Origin: Rhizophagus irregularis
Lineage: Eukaryota; Glomeromycota; Glomeromycetes; Glomerales; Glomeraceae
DNA: 64,000 bases
Reading direction: 5' to 3'
Assembly (NCBI RefSeq): GCF_026210795.1
Contig: NC_089455.1
Location: forward strand, 1,612,001-1,676,000
This document shows, one piece after another, positions 1 to 9,750 of this stretch. The notes beneath the pieces are model-generated. The model worked only from the letters and a program-made list of their open reading frames with translations, ran no database searches and was not told the DNA's origin. The position numbers and the translations under genes are program-made. The first letter of the stretch is position 1; each line of letters opens with the position of its first letter.

Positions 1-6
1 GCTAGA

Positions 7-575
7 AACATTATCTTAGTGCCATTTGGCGCATCTCAGTGAGACAAATCCAATGAATATAAATTCATCTGTGTACGACCACTGGATAGCAAATAATGTC
101 AAGTTTCACATTTTTTAAAATTTTCAAGCGTTAAAAATTAAAAATTCTGATGCATGAATTTATTTTTCGTCCAATGGTCATATAAATATAAATTAGAACT
201 CATTAGATTTATCTCGATAAGACAAGTTAAATGGTGCTAAGATCATGTCTTTAGCATTGATAGATAGCTTGCTAATGCCAATTTTTTATAAATTATTTAG
301 CGTAAATTAACTTACGATCTATTAATGCTAGAGATATGATCTTACCACCATTCGACTCATCTCATCAAGACGAATCCAATGAGTCCTAATTTATATTTGT
401 ATGACCATTGGACGACAAATAAATTCATGTATTGGAATTTTTAATTTTTAATGCTCAAAAATTTTAAAAAAATGCGAAACTTGACATTTTTTGCCATTCA
501 GTGATCATACATAGAAGAATTAATATTCATTAGATTCGTCTCACTGAGGCGCATCGAATGGTGCTAAGATCATGT
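7..575. repeat. Long inverted repeat (arms 7-262 and 324-575)
   Basis: The sequence from about 7 to 262 reappears in reverse complement at about 324-575, with scattered substitutions and small indels over roughly 250 bases. The arms surround a shorter palindromic unit. No coding potential is seen. It looks like a foldback or MITE-type element whose outer ends I cannot fix, because the left arm starts at the window edge. Confidence 0.75.
233..349. repeat. 117-bp palindromic MITE-like unit, copy 1
   Basis: Begins GGTGCTAAGATCATG and ends with the near reverse complement CATATGATCTTACCACC-like sequence. Terminal inverted repeats of about 33 bases flank a short AT-rich centre. A second copy of the same length lies at 560-676, so this is a defined repeat family. 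It sits in the loop of the longer inverted repeat 7-575. Confidence 0.7.
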
Positions 576-676
576 TTTTAGCACTAATAGATGGCTTGCT
601 AATTCTAATTATTGATAATTCATTTAGCATGAGTTAACGTGTAATTTATCAATGCTAAAGATATGATCTTACCACC
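560..676. repeat. 117-bp palindromic MITE-like unit, copy 2
   Basis: Same length and same termini as the unit at 233-349, with scattered substitutions in the arms and a more diverged centre. It overlaps the end of the right arm of the longer inverted repeat, so the two repeat scales are interleaved. Confidence 0.7.
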
Positions 677-699
677 ATTTAATGTGTCTCGTCAAGACG

Positions 700-2105
700 A
701 ATCCAATAATATATGGCTTGACTTTGTACGTTCACTAGATGGACAGTTATTCGATTTTTCGCATTTTTATAAAAATCAGATTAAACTGAACTGACCCACC
801 AGTTTTTCGGTTCAGTTTTTACGGATTTTGGCTCTAATCTAAACCATCTATAATCCGGACTAAATTGACCCGTTCAGAGCTTTATTTCTAAATATAACAG
901 ATAAAAAAAATATGTATTTCTGGATATATTAAATAGATAAAAAATTGTGTTTTTAAGTAAAAAAAAATTGATAATAAAAAAAAAGTTTTAATAAAATAAA
1001 TAAAATGTAAAATGTAAATATTTAAATTATGTGATCATATAATAATAATATTACGTAACTTACCCATATTATTTTTAGAGATGCTGGGTAAAACCAAAAT
1101 ATTTAGTTATTTGACAAAACTAAAATAATTTAGATATTTAAAATTAAAAAACAAAATGCTAAAATTCAATATTCTATGGTATTTCTATGGATTTTTCATA
1201 AATTTCCATGGATTTTTAATTATAATAATTACTTAAAAAAATAAATTTTTATTAAAATATAATATTTTTTAAAAAGAATTTATAAAATTATTATAAATAT
1301 AATTAATTTTATATATTTTCATAATAAAACTATAATTTTATATAATTAAAATTAAAATTAAAAATTATTATTATATGGTTTAGTTAATAATAAAACTGAA
1401 ATTAATTGGTAATGAAACCAAAAATTTTGGCAAAAAGAGTTTAGGCAAGCATCACTAATTATTTTATAGCCTAAATACATTTATAATTAAATTTGGCAAA
1501 ATTACATTATAAAACAAAAATTTTTCAATTCAAATGACCTCTTCAATTAAAAAATTTCTCAAAAAGAAATCTTTCTAAATGAATTCTTAGAAAATTTTTT
1601 ATCAAAAAAATATCTGAAATGACCTCTCTAATTAAAAATTTTTTTTAAAAAAAATTTTCCAAATGAACTCTTAAAAGATTTATCAAAAAAATCTCAAAAA
1701 ATCTTCTCAAATAAACTTTTAGAAATTTCTTTATTAAAAATAAAATATCCCAATCCTTAAGGTCTAGGCATTCGTTTCCTAAAAAATAAGTAATAACATT
1801 CTTTTTGGTTTAAAGAACTGTAATGAATAATTTAAAACTATTTTTTTAAAAAAAAACAAAAATATTCAGTTTAAACAAACTGAAAAAAGTTTTTTTTTTT
1901 GTAAATCAACTGGTGACTAATACTGAACTAAAGCTTCAAACCATTCGGAGCTTTATATCGAACAGGTAAATTGGCACAGTTGATTTGCTAGTTGCATAAA
2001 ATTTGCACATATCATTATATTAAACATCGTAAAATTTAAATGGAAAAATCGATACTCTCTTTTATTATCATAATCAATGTAATTATTTAATTATTATATA
2101 TTATT
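700..2105. other. AT-rich non-coding stretch
   Basis: No open reading frame or RNA gene is recognisable. Around 745-890 there are short inverted motifs of the type GGTTCAG/CTGAACC, which look like degraded transposon termini. The remainder is low-complexity A/T sequence, including several poly-A and poly-T runs. It may contain the 3' terminus of the hAT element whose coding part begins at 2106, but no matching terminal repeat was identified. Confidence 0.5.
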
Positions 2106-2963
2106 TTAAGTGAGAACTTTATCTAACACTTCTTCCATGTTAAATTCTTGAGAATCATGATCTACTGGTAGTAATAGAGGAATATCAATTACTACATTAA
2201 CTTCCATTTGAAGTAATTCTTGCAATTCTTTATCTGTAATATTAACCCATCGTGAAATCTCTAAATTAGTATTATTTACTGTTCCATTATTAGCATCATC
2301 ATTTTCATCCTCATTTTGATCATTATCCTCATCATCATCATAATCACTCTCAACATCGTTATCATCGAAAAAAGACGAATTAGAAAATGTTTCCCGAACT
2401 TCATTTTAAAATTGATCTTCAGAAAGTGTATTATATGCAAATTTGAGTTCAGATTTTGCATTTGCCATTAATTCAAGTTTTTCAACATTTAATTTAATCA
2501 AATATATAGAAACTAAGTTAAAGGTGTAAATGTAAATTAAAATATTTACTTTTTGTATTAAATATTAACTTACTGTGTTCTCCTTTTATTAGCCATCCAA
2601 TTATGGAAAATATACGTTCACATCCTGCATTATGTGGAGTAATAGATAAAATCTTTATGACGAGTTGTTGAATATAATGTTCTTCAGGGTGTACTGAATT
2701 GCACAAATGCCACCATAAAAAAACATTATCCATTCCTAGTACATATTTTAAATCATAAGGTTTTTCATATTGTGTAAAGGCTCGAATTTATCCAACTAAC
2801 TCGCTACAAGAATTTTTACCACCGCCCATATTTTTTAGCAATTTCATTGCATCACAAAAGATTGTTGGATATAACTCTTTACCTAAAGTAAATATTTTAA
2901 GAAAAAGTCCTCTTGCCATCCAGGATGGTAACATGATTTTTGCTACCCCTACTGCACGTGATA
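2106..2963 (-). pseudogene. hAT transposase, C-terminal part (dimerisation domain and acidic tail)
   Basis: Read on the minus strand, this stretch holds the end of a hAT-family transposase. After the intron acceptor at 2963 comes a helical segment and then a WWH motif. The hAT dimerisation signature ITPHNAGCERIFSIIG follows near 2590-2660. A tail very rich in Asp/Glu/Asn (about 2270-2460) ends at a stop at 2106-2108. Internal stops near 2790 and 2404 show the gene is dead. hAT transposases are DDE-type cut-and-paste enzymes that dimerise through this C-terminal domain. The rest of the same gene lies at 6157-6788, 7635-8297 and 28620-28868, separated by nested insertions. Confidence 0.8.
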
Positions 2964-2999
2964 CTATAACGTCATATAACATGTGTAAATATTTTAAAT

Positions 3000-5900
3000 A
3001 TTAACGTAACGTGTCAAGAACGATACATTTGCCAATGTAACATTTAAAACAAATATGGATAACATCAATTTAAATAAGGAAAACACTTTACCAAAATCTA
3101 TAGTCTCAAGAAAAAACCGTTTGAGAGTTTTTTAAAAGCTTCAGACTAGTGACAATCTAAAGGAGCAAGCACTTGAGTTAAAGGTTGGCTATAAATTTGA
3201 GAATTGAGAGCATATAGACCAAGTTCTACATACATATGCCAAAACAAAAGGTTTTTCCTGGAGATTGCAAAATACTTATCATAGAATTGATGGAAGTGTT
3301 AGTAAAAAGGTATTTGAATGCCATCATGCTGATAAGCCAAGATCATAATCCAGATATAACATAAAATACAACATCATCTCGCGTTGAGTGTACGTGTTAT
3401 ATAAATATTTGTTGGCCAAAAACTGACTCAAATCCAAGAGTAACTACTTTTGAACCAGGGTATAAAAACCATAATCTTAACACTTTAACAGCAATATTCG
3501 TATCATCATATCGTAGTTTGCCTGAGTCAGTGATGAATCGAATAAAGTTTTATGTCAATAATTCACCTGGAATGGGCAGCTTTATGATTCGGAATCTTTT
3601 AATTGCTGAGTTTCCACAGCAAATATTTCTAGAAAGAGATGTAATAAATGCGATTCAATACTTTAAACAGGATAATTCTCATAGTAAAGTTAATGATCCA
3701 GACAATGATGCGTTTTGGCTATTGGAAATGCTTGAAAATCAGCAAAAAGAAGATCCCAGGATGTTTATTGCTAAAAAAATCTATCAAGAAAGGTTATTTC
3801 ATATTTTTTGGATGGATTCGAATCAATAGGATTTATATCAGTATTTATCATGATGTTATTGTAACAGATAACACTTCAAGAACAAATAAGTACCACATGG
3901 CTCTTTGCATCTTTGTTGGTGTTGATAATCGAAACTATACCCGTATTTTTGCACAAGCATTATTATCTGATGAAATATCAGCGTCTTATACATGGGTTTT
4001 AGAACAACTTTTAGAAGCAAACAATGGAATCACGCCAACTATTATTATTAGTGATGCTGATACAGGCCTAGATGTAGCGTTAAAAACACTTTTACCTCAT
4101 ATAAAACACATCCATTGTATATTTTATATTCATCAAAATCTGGATTGTCATATGCAAAGCTTTTTGGGCGAGAATTATTGCAATTTTTTATTTAAATTTT
4201 ATTCAGCTCGGAATAGTTTAAACGAAACTTTGTTTGAGATTAGATGGAATTAATTAATTGAAGAATTTCCTTCTACTAATAATTACTTAATAGGAACGCT
4301 AGATAAAATCAAGGAATCATGGGCAAAGGCATTTATCTGTATGGTAAATTTTATAGCAATAATTATTAAATGATTTTGATGCTTTATATTTATTTATTAG
4401 CAGTCCTTTACTGCAGGCATGATGTCAACTCAACGTGTTGAAGGTATTAATGCCATTATCAAAAAGTACATTAACTCTCAAAGCAGTTTAGTGGATTTTT
4501 TTCAAGGTATCCAGTCCTTTCTTCACAATCAAGCTACCAAAGCTGAATATCGAGACTGGATTGAATCGCTACCTCATATAAACATTTTAACATCAGCATC
4601 ACAACAGATATTTCTACATATAATCAAAGAATTGAAGAAGTATTTTACATCAGAATTGTATTTTATTCAAAAAGTACAGCTTGATGTAAGTTTGGAATAC
4701 AATGCTACTTTATTTTTACCAGAAGAATATAATAGTATTGTGGTAAGCATCTATTAGTTCATGCACTTGATAGTTTTATATTGGAAAATTTTTTTTTGAT
4801 CGTATGACAATATTAAATTTTTTAGGATGCTTAGATCGAAAATAATGAAAATATTGATTCAAATGTTGATGATATCCAAGTTGATACAACTCAAATATCT
4901 CTGTAATCACTTATAAATCAAGTCAATTTGGAAGATATTCTGGAAATTTGGCGTGTTACTTACCTTACACATAGATCAAACTCAACTTCACATTTCGTGA
5001 TCCTTTTATATGATCAAGGACATATTTGCACCTGTTTAATGATTTTGAACCGTGGATTAGTATGCCGCTATTTTTTTCAGGTTATGATTAGCAGCCAACA
5101 AGCACAATTTAGCATTTTGTTAATTAAAAGGCGATGGTTTAAGTTAAAAACTTATGGAAACGCATTTAATGATTCAGAAAATTCCAGTAATCTGAATATT
5201 CAAAAGCACGCATTTATGGATGTAAATGGAAATCTTTCACATATAGATTCATCAACAATTCTAGATGTTCTTAGAGGCAAAGACTCAATGAATGACATTA
5301 ATATGAAAATCCAAGCGCGGCATTTGTATAGCAATTTGTTTGGGATGGGTCATAAAATTGCACAAATTGCCACTGAAAAGCGATGATTTGATGTTTTAGA
5401 TGTGTTGAATCAGGTTCTAGATGAATTGTATGATACGGACGAAAGTATTGATAAATCAGATTCAAGGAAAATTCTTAATCCACATATGGTTAAATCCAAA
5501 GGAAGGTCACGAAATAAAAGGTTTAAAAGTTCTGTTAAAACATGTAAAAATTCTAGTAAAGGTACTGGTTCAAATGCTTTTATTCAAGATAATAATGGAC
5601 ATGAAGGTGGCAGTTTACAAGGTAAAGAATCAAAGACATGCAGTAATTGTTATGCACCTAATCATAACATTAGACGATGCACAGCATCATGCAAATTATG
5701 TAAAAAGGAAGGTCATACTTATTTAAGATGCAAAGGGAAAAATGTAGAACATAGTAATTCTGATTAGATGAAATTAAAGAATTTGCATGTAGATAGTATT
5801 GTGTTTAATTTCTAATGACTGTGATTTTATTACAAATTTCTTAACTGTTAATGCAAGTTAATTTAAATATGTTTATTGTAAAGATCTATCATATAAAATT

Positions 5901-6096
5901 GTATTAAATTTGCAATTAAGACATTAAAGAATTTAAAGTGATAAATAATGTGAAATGATGAAAAAATACATTTTTGAAGTCTTTTTTTTTATAATGCTTT
6001 ATGTATACTATAAGAAAATTTTGTCTAATTAAAATTTGAAAAAAAGGAGGGCGGCAAAAAACAAAATACCACCCTGGGTGGCACGCAGATAACTCT
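3000..6096 (+). mobile_element. MULE (Mutator-like) DNA transposon nested in hAT intron
   Basis: A Mutator-like element in the opposite orientation to the surrounding hAT gene. The boundaries are inferred. An 11-base direct repeat ATATTTTAAAT occurs at 2989-2999 and at 6097-6107. If the sequence between is removed with one repeat copy, the hAT gene regains a normal intron of about 85 bases, with its donor at 6156-6155 and its acceptor AG at 2965-2964. The repeat is AT-rich and could be chance, and no convincing terminal inverted repeats were found. The palindrome CCACCCTGGGTGG at about 6069-6081 lies near the right end. Confidence 0.6.
3160..5766 (+). pseudogene. MULE transposase with FAR1-like, DDE, SWIM and zinc-knuckle domains (broken)
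   Basis: Fragments in shifting frames follow the order of a FAR1/MULE transposase. A FAR1-like DNA-binding region lies at about 3180-3450. The MULE catalytic core at 3840-4250 shows DVIVTDNTSRTNKYHMALC and ISDADTGLDVAL followed by a CIFYIHQNL motif. The final acidic residue is probably in QRVEGIN at about 4435. A SWIM-type CxC..CxH-like region follows at about 4980-5130. A CCHC zinc knuckle pair, CSNCYAPNHNIRRC and CKLCKKEGHTYLRC, lies at 5638-5750. Several stops and frameshifts (for example near 3345, 3830, 4250 and 5385) make it non-functional as it stands. Introns could explain a few of the breaks, such as the gap at about 4345-4400, but not all. Confidence 0.75.
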
Positions 6097-6156
6097 ATAT
6101 TTTAAATTTAAATCAATACTTATCATAAATAATTCAAAAGAATTTTTATATTTTAC

Positions 6157-6788
6157 CTTGATAGTATGGATGAAGCATATAACTTAGGACATAAAGATCA
6201 AAATCAAATTGTTTCCACCTCTTGTTAAATAATTCAATACAAGTAGATTTAAAATTTTGATCCGATATTGGTGGAAGAAAATTAATTCTTTGTGATAATT
6301 TGATTAATTCAATAAAACAATTAGCAAGTGTAGTAGATTTGAATTCAAGAGCTTTTACTGCTGATTTGACTGGACCTAATAAAGTATTAACGGTATTAAT
6401 ATCATTAAAAAATGATCTGGTTCGTAATAAACCTTTAATTTTGTTATTCAATATTTCTGGACATTCATTAAGCAACTAATAAGATAAATAAAATAAAATA
6501 AAATTTAAATTATAAATTTTATTTTAGTTATTAATAAATTAATAAACTTACATTTTTTAACTGATTCTTAAGACGTAAAATAGAACTTGTACAATCCCAG
6601 GCTGTTGACCATCTAGTCTTGACATAGAATTTGAGATTTCCACCTTTAACTGAATAATTGGTTATATTCAATTTAAGCTTTTTACTGGCCTGATGTGACA
6701 TTTTAAAGAATTTCACTAATTCCATACATTTTGAAATAACCTCTTTGGCAAATGGAGTTTTACAAATATCGGTTGTAATTAGATTAAT
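6157..6788 (-). pseudogene. hAT transposase, central part
   Basis: Minus-strand continuation of the hAT gene. Two exons are visible: 6788-6552 and 6475-6157, separated by an intron with GTAAGT donor at 6551 and a TTAG acceptor. The first exon carries the family motif KTRWSTAWDCTSSILRLK. The second contains FDLYVLSYMLHPYYQG, typical of the region ahead of the dimerisation domain. The upstream end at 6788 is interrupted by the 583-bp TIR element. The reading frame resumes at about 7635, after that element and the adjacent MITE. Confidence 0.75.
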
Positions 6789-7371
6789 TGCAGATCTGCC
6801 TAAAATCGGCACTGCGTTACTAATAAAATTCAGGGTTAAATTTGCCGATTTTGTGCTAGAACACAAACTTCAAAAAAGGATATCTCATAGATGACATATT
6901 GACTATAAAAAAAATCATATGATATACTGAAAAAATACTTGAAAAAAACGAATTTGCAAAAAAAAGTTATACATTCGTATGCAAAATAATGAGTTTACTA
7001 TGCGCGCGTGTCAGATTTACACCTTATAATATACGAAATTTCAATATTTCATTTTACTATATTGCATTATTTACATTAAAAACCTATAATTTTTAGCTTC
7101 TAAAGTTGTTTTTAAAAGCTTTTTTGAAATATTTTTATTATTAAAAACAAGTGAAAGTTGAAGAAAACCAGTTACAGAAATATAATTATAAAATTTTTTG
7201 GCAAATATGACTTGTCATAAAATGAAAGAAAATATTGTATTTATGATATTTCTGTTTGTAAAATGGTTGAAACTTATTTCACGCGCGAGATGCAAAAAAT
7301 GCTTTTTTTTATTATCGCTATTATTCCCGAATTTTATTAGTAATGCAGTGCCGATTTTAGGCGGATCGGCA
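6789..7371. mobile_element. 583-bp non-autonomous TIR element with 6-bp target duplication
   Basis: The ends are inverted repeats of about 45 bases (left begins TGCAGATCTGCCTAAAATCG, right ends GGCGGATCGGCA). ATTAAT is directly repeated on both sides (6783-6788 and 7372-7377). Removing the element and one ATTAAT, together with the MITE at 7383-7626, rejoins the hAT frame ...CIAHYINLITTDICKTP. No transposase is encoded inside; the interior is AT-rich with short chance frames. The superfamily is not assigned. Confidence 0.8.
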
Positions 7372-7382
7372 ATTAATGTAAT

Positions 7383-7626
7383 TAAGGTTGCTTGTCTAAA
7401 CATCTTCAAAATCCTACGATTAGTTTCGTCAAAATTTTACTATAGATTTATTATAGTTTCGGCAGAGTTTTGGCAGTTTCAGCATTTATAATAAGTTTTG
7501 GCAGTTTCACCTTTCTCCAAAGTTTCGCCAATTTTTTAATATAACTTTAATATAGTTTCAGCAGAATTTCACTTTTTGGTGAAATGCCATTTTGCCTAAA
7601 CCCCTAGGTTTCGGCAAGCAACCTTA
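7383..7626. mobile_element. 244-bp MITE with perfect 12-bp TIR and 8-bp target duplication
   Basis: Starts TAAGGTTGCTTG and ends CAAGCAACCTTA, an exact 12-base terminal inverted repeat that continues imperfectly for a few more bases. It is flanked by exact copies of AATGTAAT at 7375-7382 and 7627-7634. An 8-base duplication is typical of hAT-driven MITEs, so hAT mobilisation is likely. The interior repeats short TTTCGGCAG/TTTTGGCAG motifs and encodes nothing. It landed in hAT coding sequence directly beside the 6789-7371 element. Confidence 0.85.
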
Positions 7627-7634
7627 AATGTAAT

Positions 7635-8297
7635 GCGCAATGCATCATATAGGAATGATGTGCTTATGTGTATCAGAAATGATTCGTTTAGCGGATGCAC
7701 AAGCAGCAGCATAATCAGAAACAATAGCGGAGAATTTTTCAGGCCCAATATCTGTAATTACTTCATTAATTTTCTCAGCTAAAAATGTTGTTGTATGGGA
7801 TTCTGATGATAAATTTTTTAAACTATGTATAATCTCTTTTCTTTCATGTGTAATGAATATAAAAACAAAAAAAAAATTTCACAATACAATTTATTTTTTT
7901 ACCTAATGTTAAATCTGATTCTTTATCTAATGTAAGTTGTTGATCAACAATTATTTCAGTAAGTTCGTCATTCATAAACATATTGGATAAAGTATTTGGA
8001 CATGGTGGCTCATATTCATTACATAGACTTTTAACCATATCAATAAAGAAAGGATGTGAGACTAAATGAAATGCCACGCCACAACAAATAAAGAATTTTG
8101 CAACAGCTTTATTGCATAATACTTGTTTAGCATTATCAATCTTATCAGACTCATAAAATTTATCTATTCTTGTTTGAGATGAATCAATATGCCTTTTTTT
8201 TGAGATAGTTGTAACCTGTTCTTCAGCATATTGCTTAATAAGAAGTAAATACTCTGTTTTAATTATGGAAAAACTTTTGAACAAGATAAGGCTAAAT
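7635..8297 (-). pseudogene. hAT transposase, N-terminal and catalytic-core part
   Basis: On the minus strand, 8284-7903 encodes the segment after the BED finger: QTRIDKFYES, then NKAVAKFFICCGVAFHLVSHPFFIDMVKSL and the start of the core at DLTLG. From about 7850 to 7635 the core continues with EIIHSLKNLSSESHTTTFLAEKINEV, FSAIVSDYAAA and KHIIPI, where a stop interrupts the CIAH motif. The piece expected between DLTLG and the next segment (DGW motif) is missing, so an internal deletion is likely. Its 5' neighbour, the BED exon, lies about 20 kb away at 28620-28868 because the LINE pair inserted between them. Confidence 0.75.
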
Positions 8298-8298
8298 C

Positions 8299-8313
8299 AC
8301 TTGTCAAAAACTA
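8299..8313. repeat. LINE target sequence, left copy
   Basis: ACTTGTCAAAAACTA. It matches 14 of 15 bases of the identical copies at 13269-13283 and 28325-28339. It marks the 3' junction of LINE A and is read as its target-site duplication partner. Confidence 0.65.
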
Positions 8314-8324
8314 GGCAAACATGG

Positions 8325-9493
8325 TTAGAGCTCCGCACGGGTCGGGTTGGGTCAGGTTACCTGGTTAACCCGAACTGAAATTTTTTTTCAGGTCAGGTCA
8401 GGTTGGGTAAACCATTCTGACCCGACCTGACCCATTTGACCCAAAAGTATTCGGGTCAATTTGGGTAACTCGGGTTACCCAAAGTTTTATTATTAAATAT
8501 TGTAAAAATACGTTTTGTAACGTTTTTTACTTTTGTTTTTATATATAAAACGCCGAAACTATTTGTTTCGGCGTTTTTCCTTTTGATTTTACATGTAAAA
8601 ACGCTGAAACTGATAGTTTTGGCGTTTTTTTCGATTTTACATGTAAAAACGCTGGAATAATTTGTTCCGGCATTTTTCTTTTTGATTTTACATGTAAAAA
8701 CGCTGAAACAGATAGTTTTGGCGTTTTTTTCGATTTTACATATAAAAATGCTGGAATAATTAGTTCTGGCATTTTTCTTTTTGATTATACATGTAAAAAC
8801 GCCGAAACAGATAGTTTCGGCATTTTTTTTCGATTTTACATGTAAAAGCACTGGAATAATTTGTTCCGGCGTCTTTCTTTTTGATTTTACATGTAAAAAC
8901 GCCGAAACAGATAGTTTTGGCGTTTTTTTTCGATTTTACATGTAAAAATGCCAGAATAATTAGTTCCGGCATTTTTCTTTTTGATTTTACATGTAAAAAC
9001 GCCGAAACTGATAGTTTCAGCATTTTTTTCGATTTTACATGTAAAAATGCCGGAATAATTAATTCTGGCATTTTTCTTTTGATTTTACATGTAAAAACGC
9101 CAAAACTGATGGTTTCAGCGTTTTTCTTTTGATTTTACATGTAAAAACGCTGAAACTGATAGTTTTGGCATTTTTTTTCGATTTTACATGTAAAAACGCC
9201 AGAATAATTAGTTCCGGCGTTCTTCTTTTTGATTTTACATGTAAAAATGCTGAAACTGATACTAGTTTCGGCGTTTTTTTTCGATTGTACATGTAAAAAC
9301 GCCAGAATCATTATAAGTTTCGGCGTTATTTAATTTATTTGACCCAAATATATGTCAGGTCAACGGGTCAGGTTGGGTACCGACCAGCACTGACCCAACC
9401 CGTGTCAGGTCATGAATTTGATGACCTAACCTGAATATTTCGGGTTAACCTGTCAGGTCACCCGATCTGTCGGGTTAGGTTGCAGAGCTCTAA
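8325..9493. mobile_element. 1.17-kb MITE carrying a hairpin satellite, inserted in LINE A
   Basis: Terminal inverted repeat TTAGAGCTC (left 8325-8333) and GAGCTCTAA (right 9485-9493), extended by GC-richer arms full of GGGTCAGGTTGGGT/ACCCGACCTGACCC motifs. The flanks carry ACATGG on both sides; if the last two bases are counted outside, the duplication is AAACATGG (8317-8324 and 9492-9499). Copy B of the LINE has the unoccupied site AAACGTGACATAGTAG, which confirms this is an insertion. The core is a tandem array (8585-9320). There is no gene inside. Confidence 0.8.
8585..9320. repeat. Tandem satellite of alternating 48/51-bp hairpin units
   Basis: About seven dimers of roughly 99 bases. Each half-unit starts with the palindrome TTTTACATGTAAAA and then a hairpin. 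One type has arms like ACGCCGAAAC/GTTTCGGCG with loop TGATA; the other has GCCGGAATAA/TTGTTCCGGC-type arms. The two types alternate almost perfectly. Long frames across the array on both strands are a by-product of the periodicity and not genes. Confidence 0.85.
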
Positions 9494-9750
9494 ACATGGC
9501 ATAGTAGCCTTTATCTTTATTAAATTTATTCGAACTTTACAATTTACTAAAATAAAGAAAAAAAAGAAAATTACAAAAATAAAACTAACTAAAAACAAAG
9601 CTATATAGTCTCCTAAGAAAAAATAAAGTAAAAAATTAATCTAAAAAAAGAAAAATCGCATTACACTAAATTTCCCCAGATCTTCCCCCTTGATATATTG
9701 CAACCAAAGTAGAAGCAACTATGCTAACAAAATAACAAATAGCGCGCCCA

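Noticed and set aside
2276-2461. Met/Ile-rich 61-codon frame
   Set aside because: Out-of-frame reading of the hAT acidic tail; the in-frame reading is rich in Asp/Glu and collinear with hAT.
7198-7491. Plus-strand frame containing NFISNAVPILGGSAIN
   Set aside because: It is the inverted terminal repeat of the 583-bp element (also read on minus at 6866-6789) and runs into the MITE; not a gene.
8456-9292. Long open frames of HVKSKKNAKT-type repeats on both strands
   Set aside because: They follow the 99-bp satellite periodicity and appear in several frames and strands; no start context or domain.
8585-9320. Regular array considered as a CRISPR
   Set aside because: Neighbouring units are repeats throughout with no unique spacers, the monomers alternate as hairpins, and the setting is a eukaryotic MITE.
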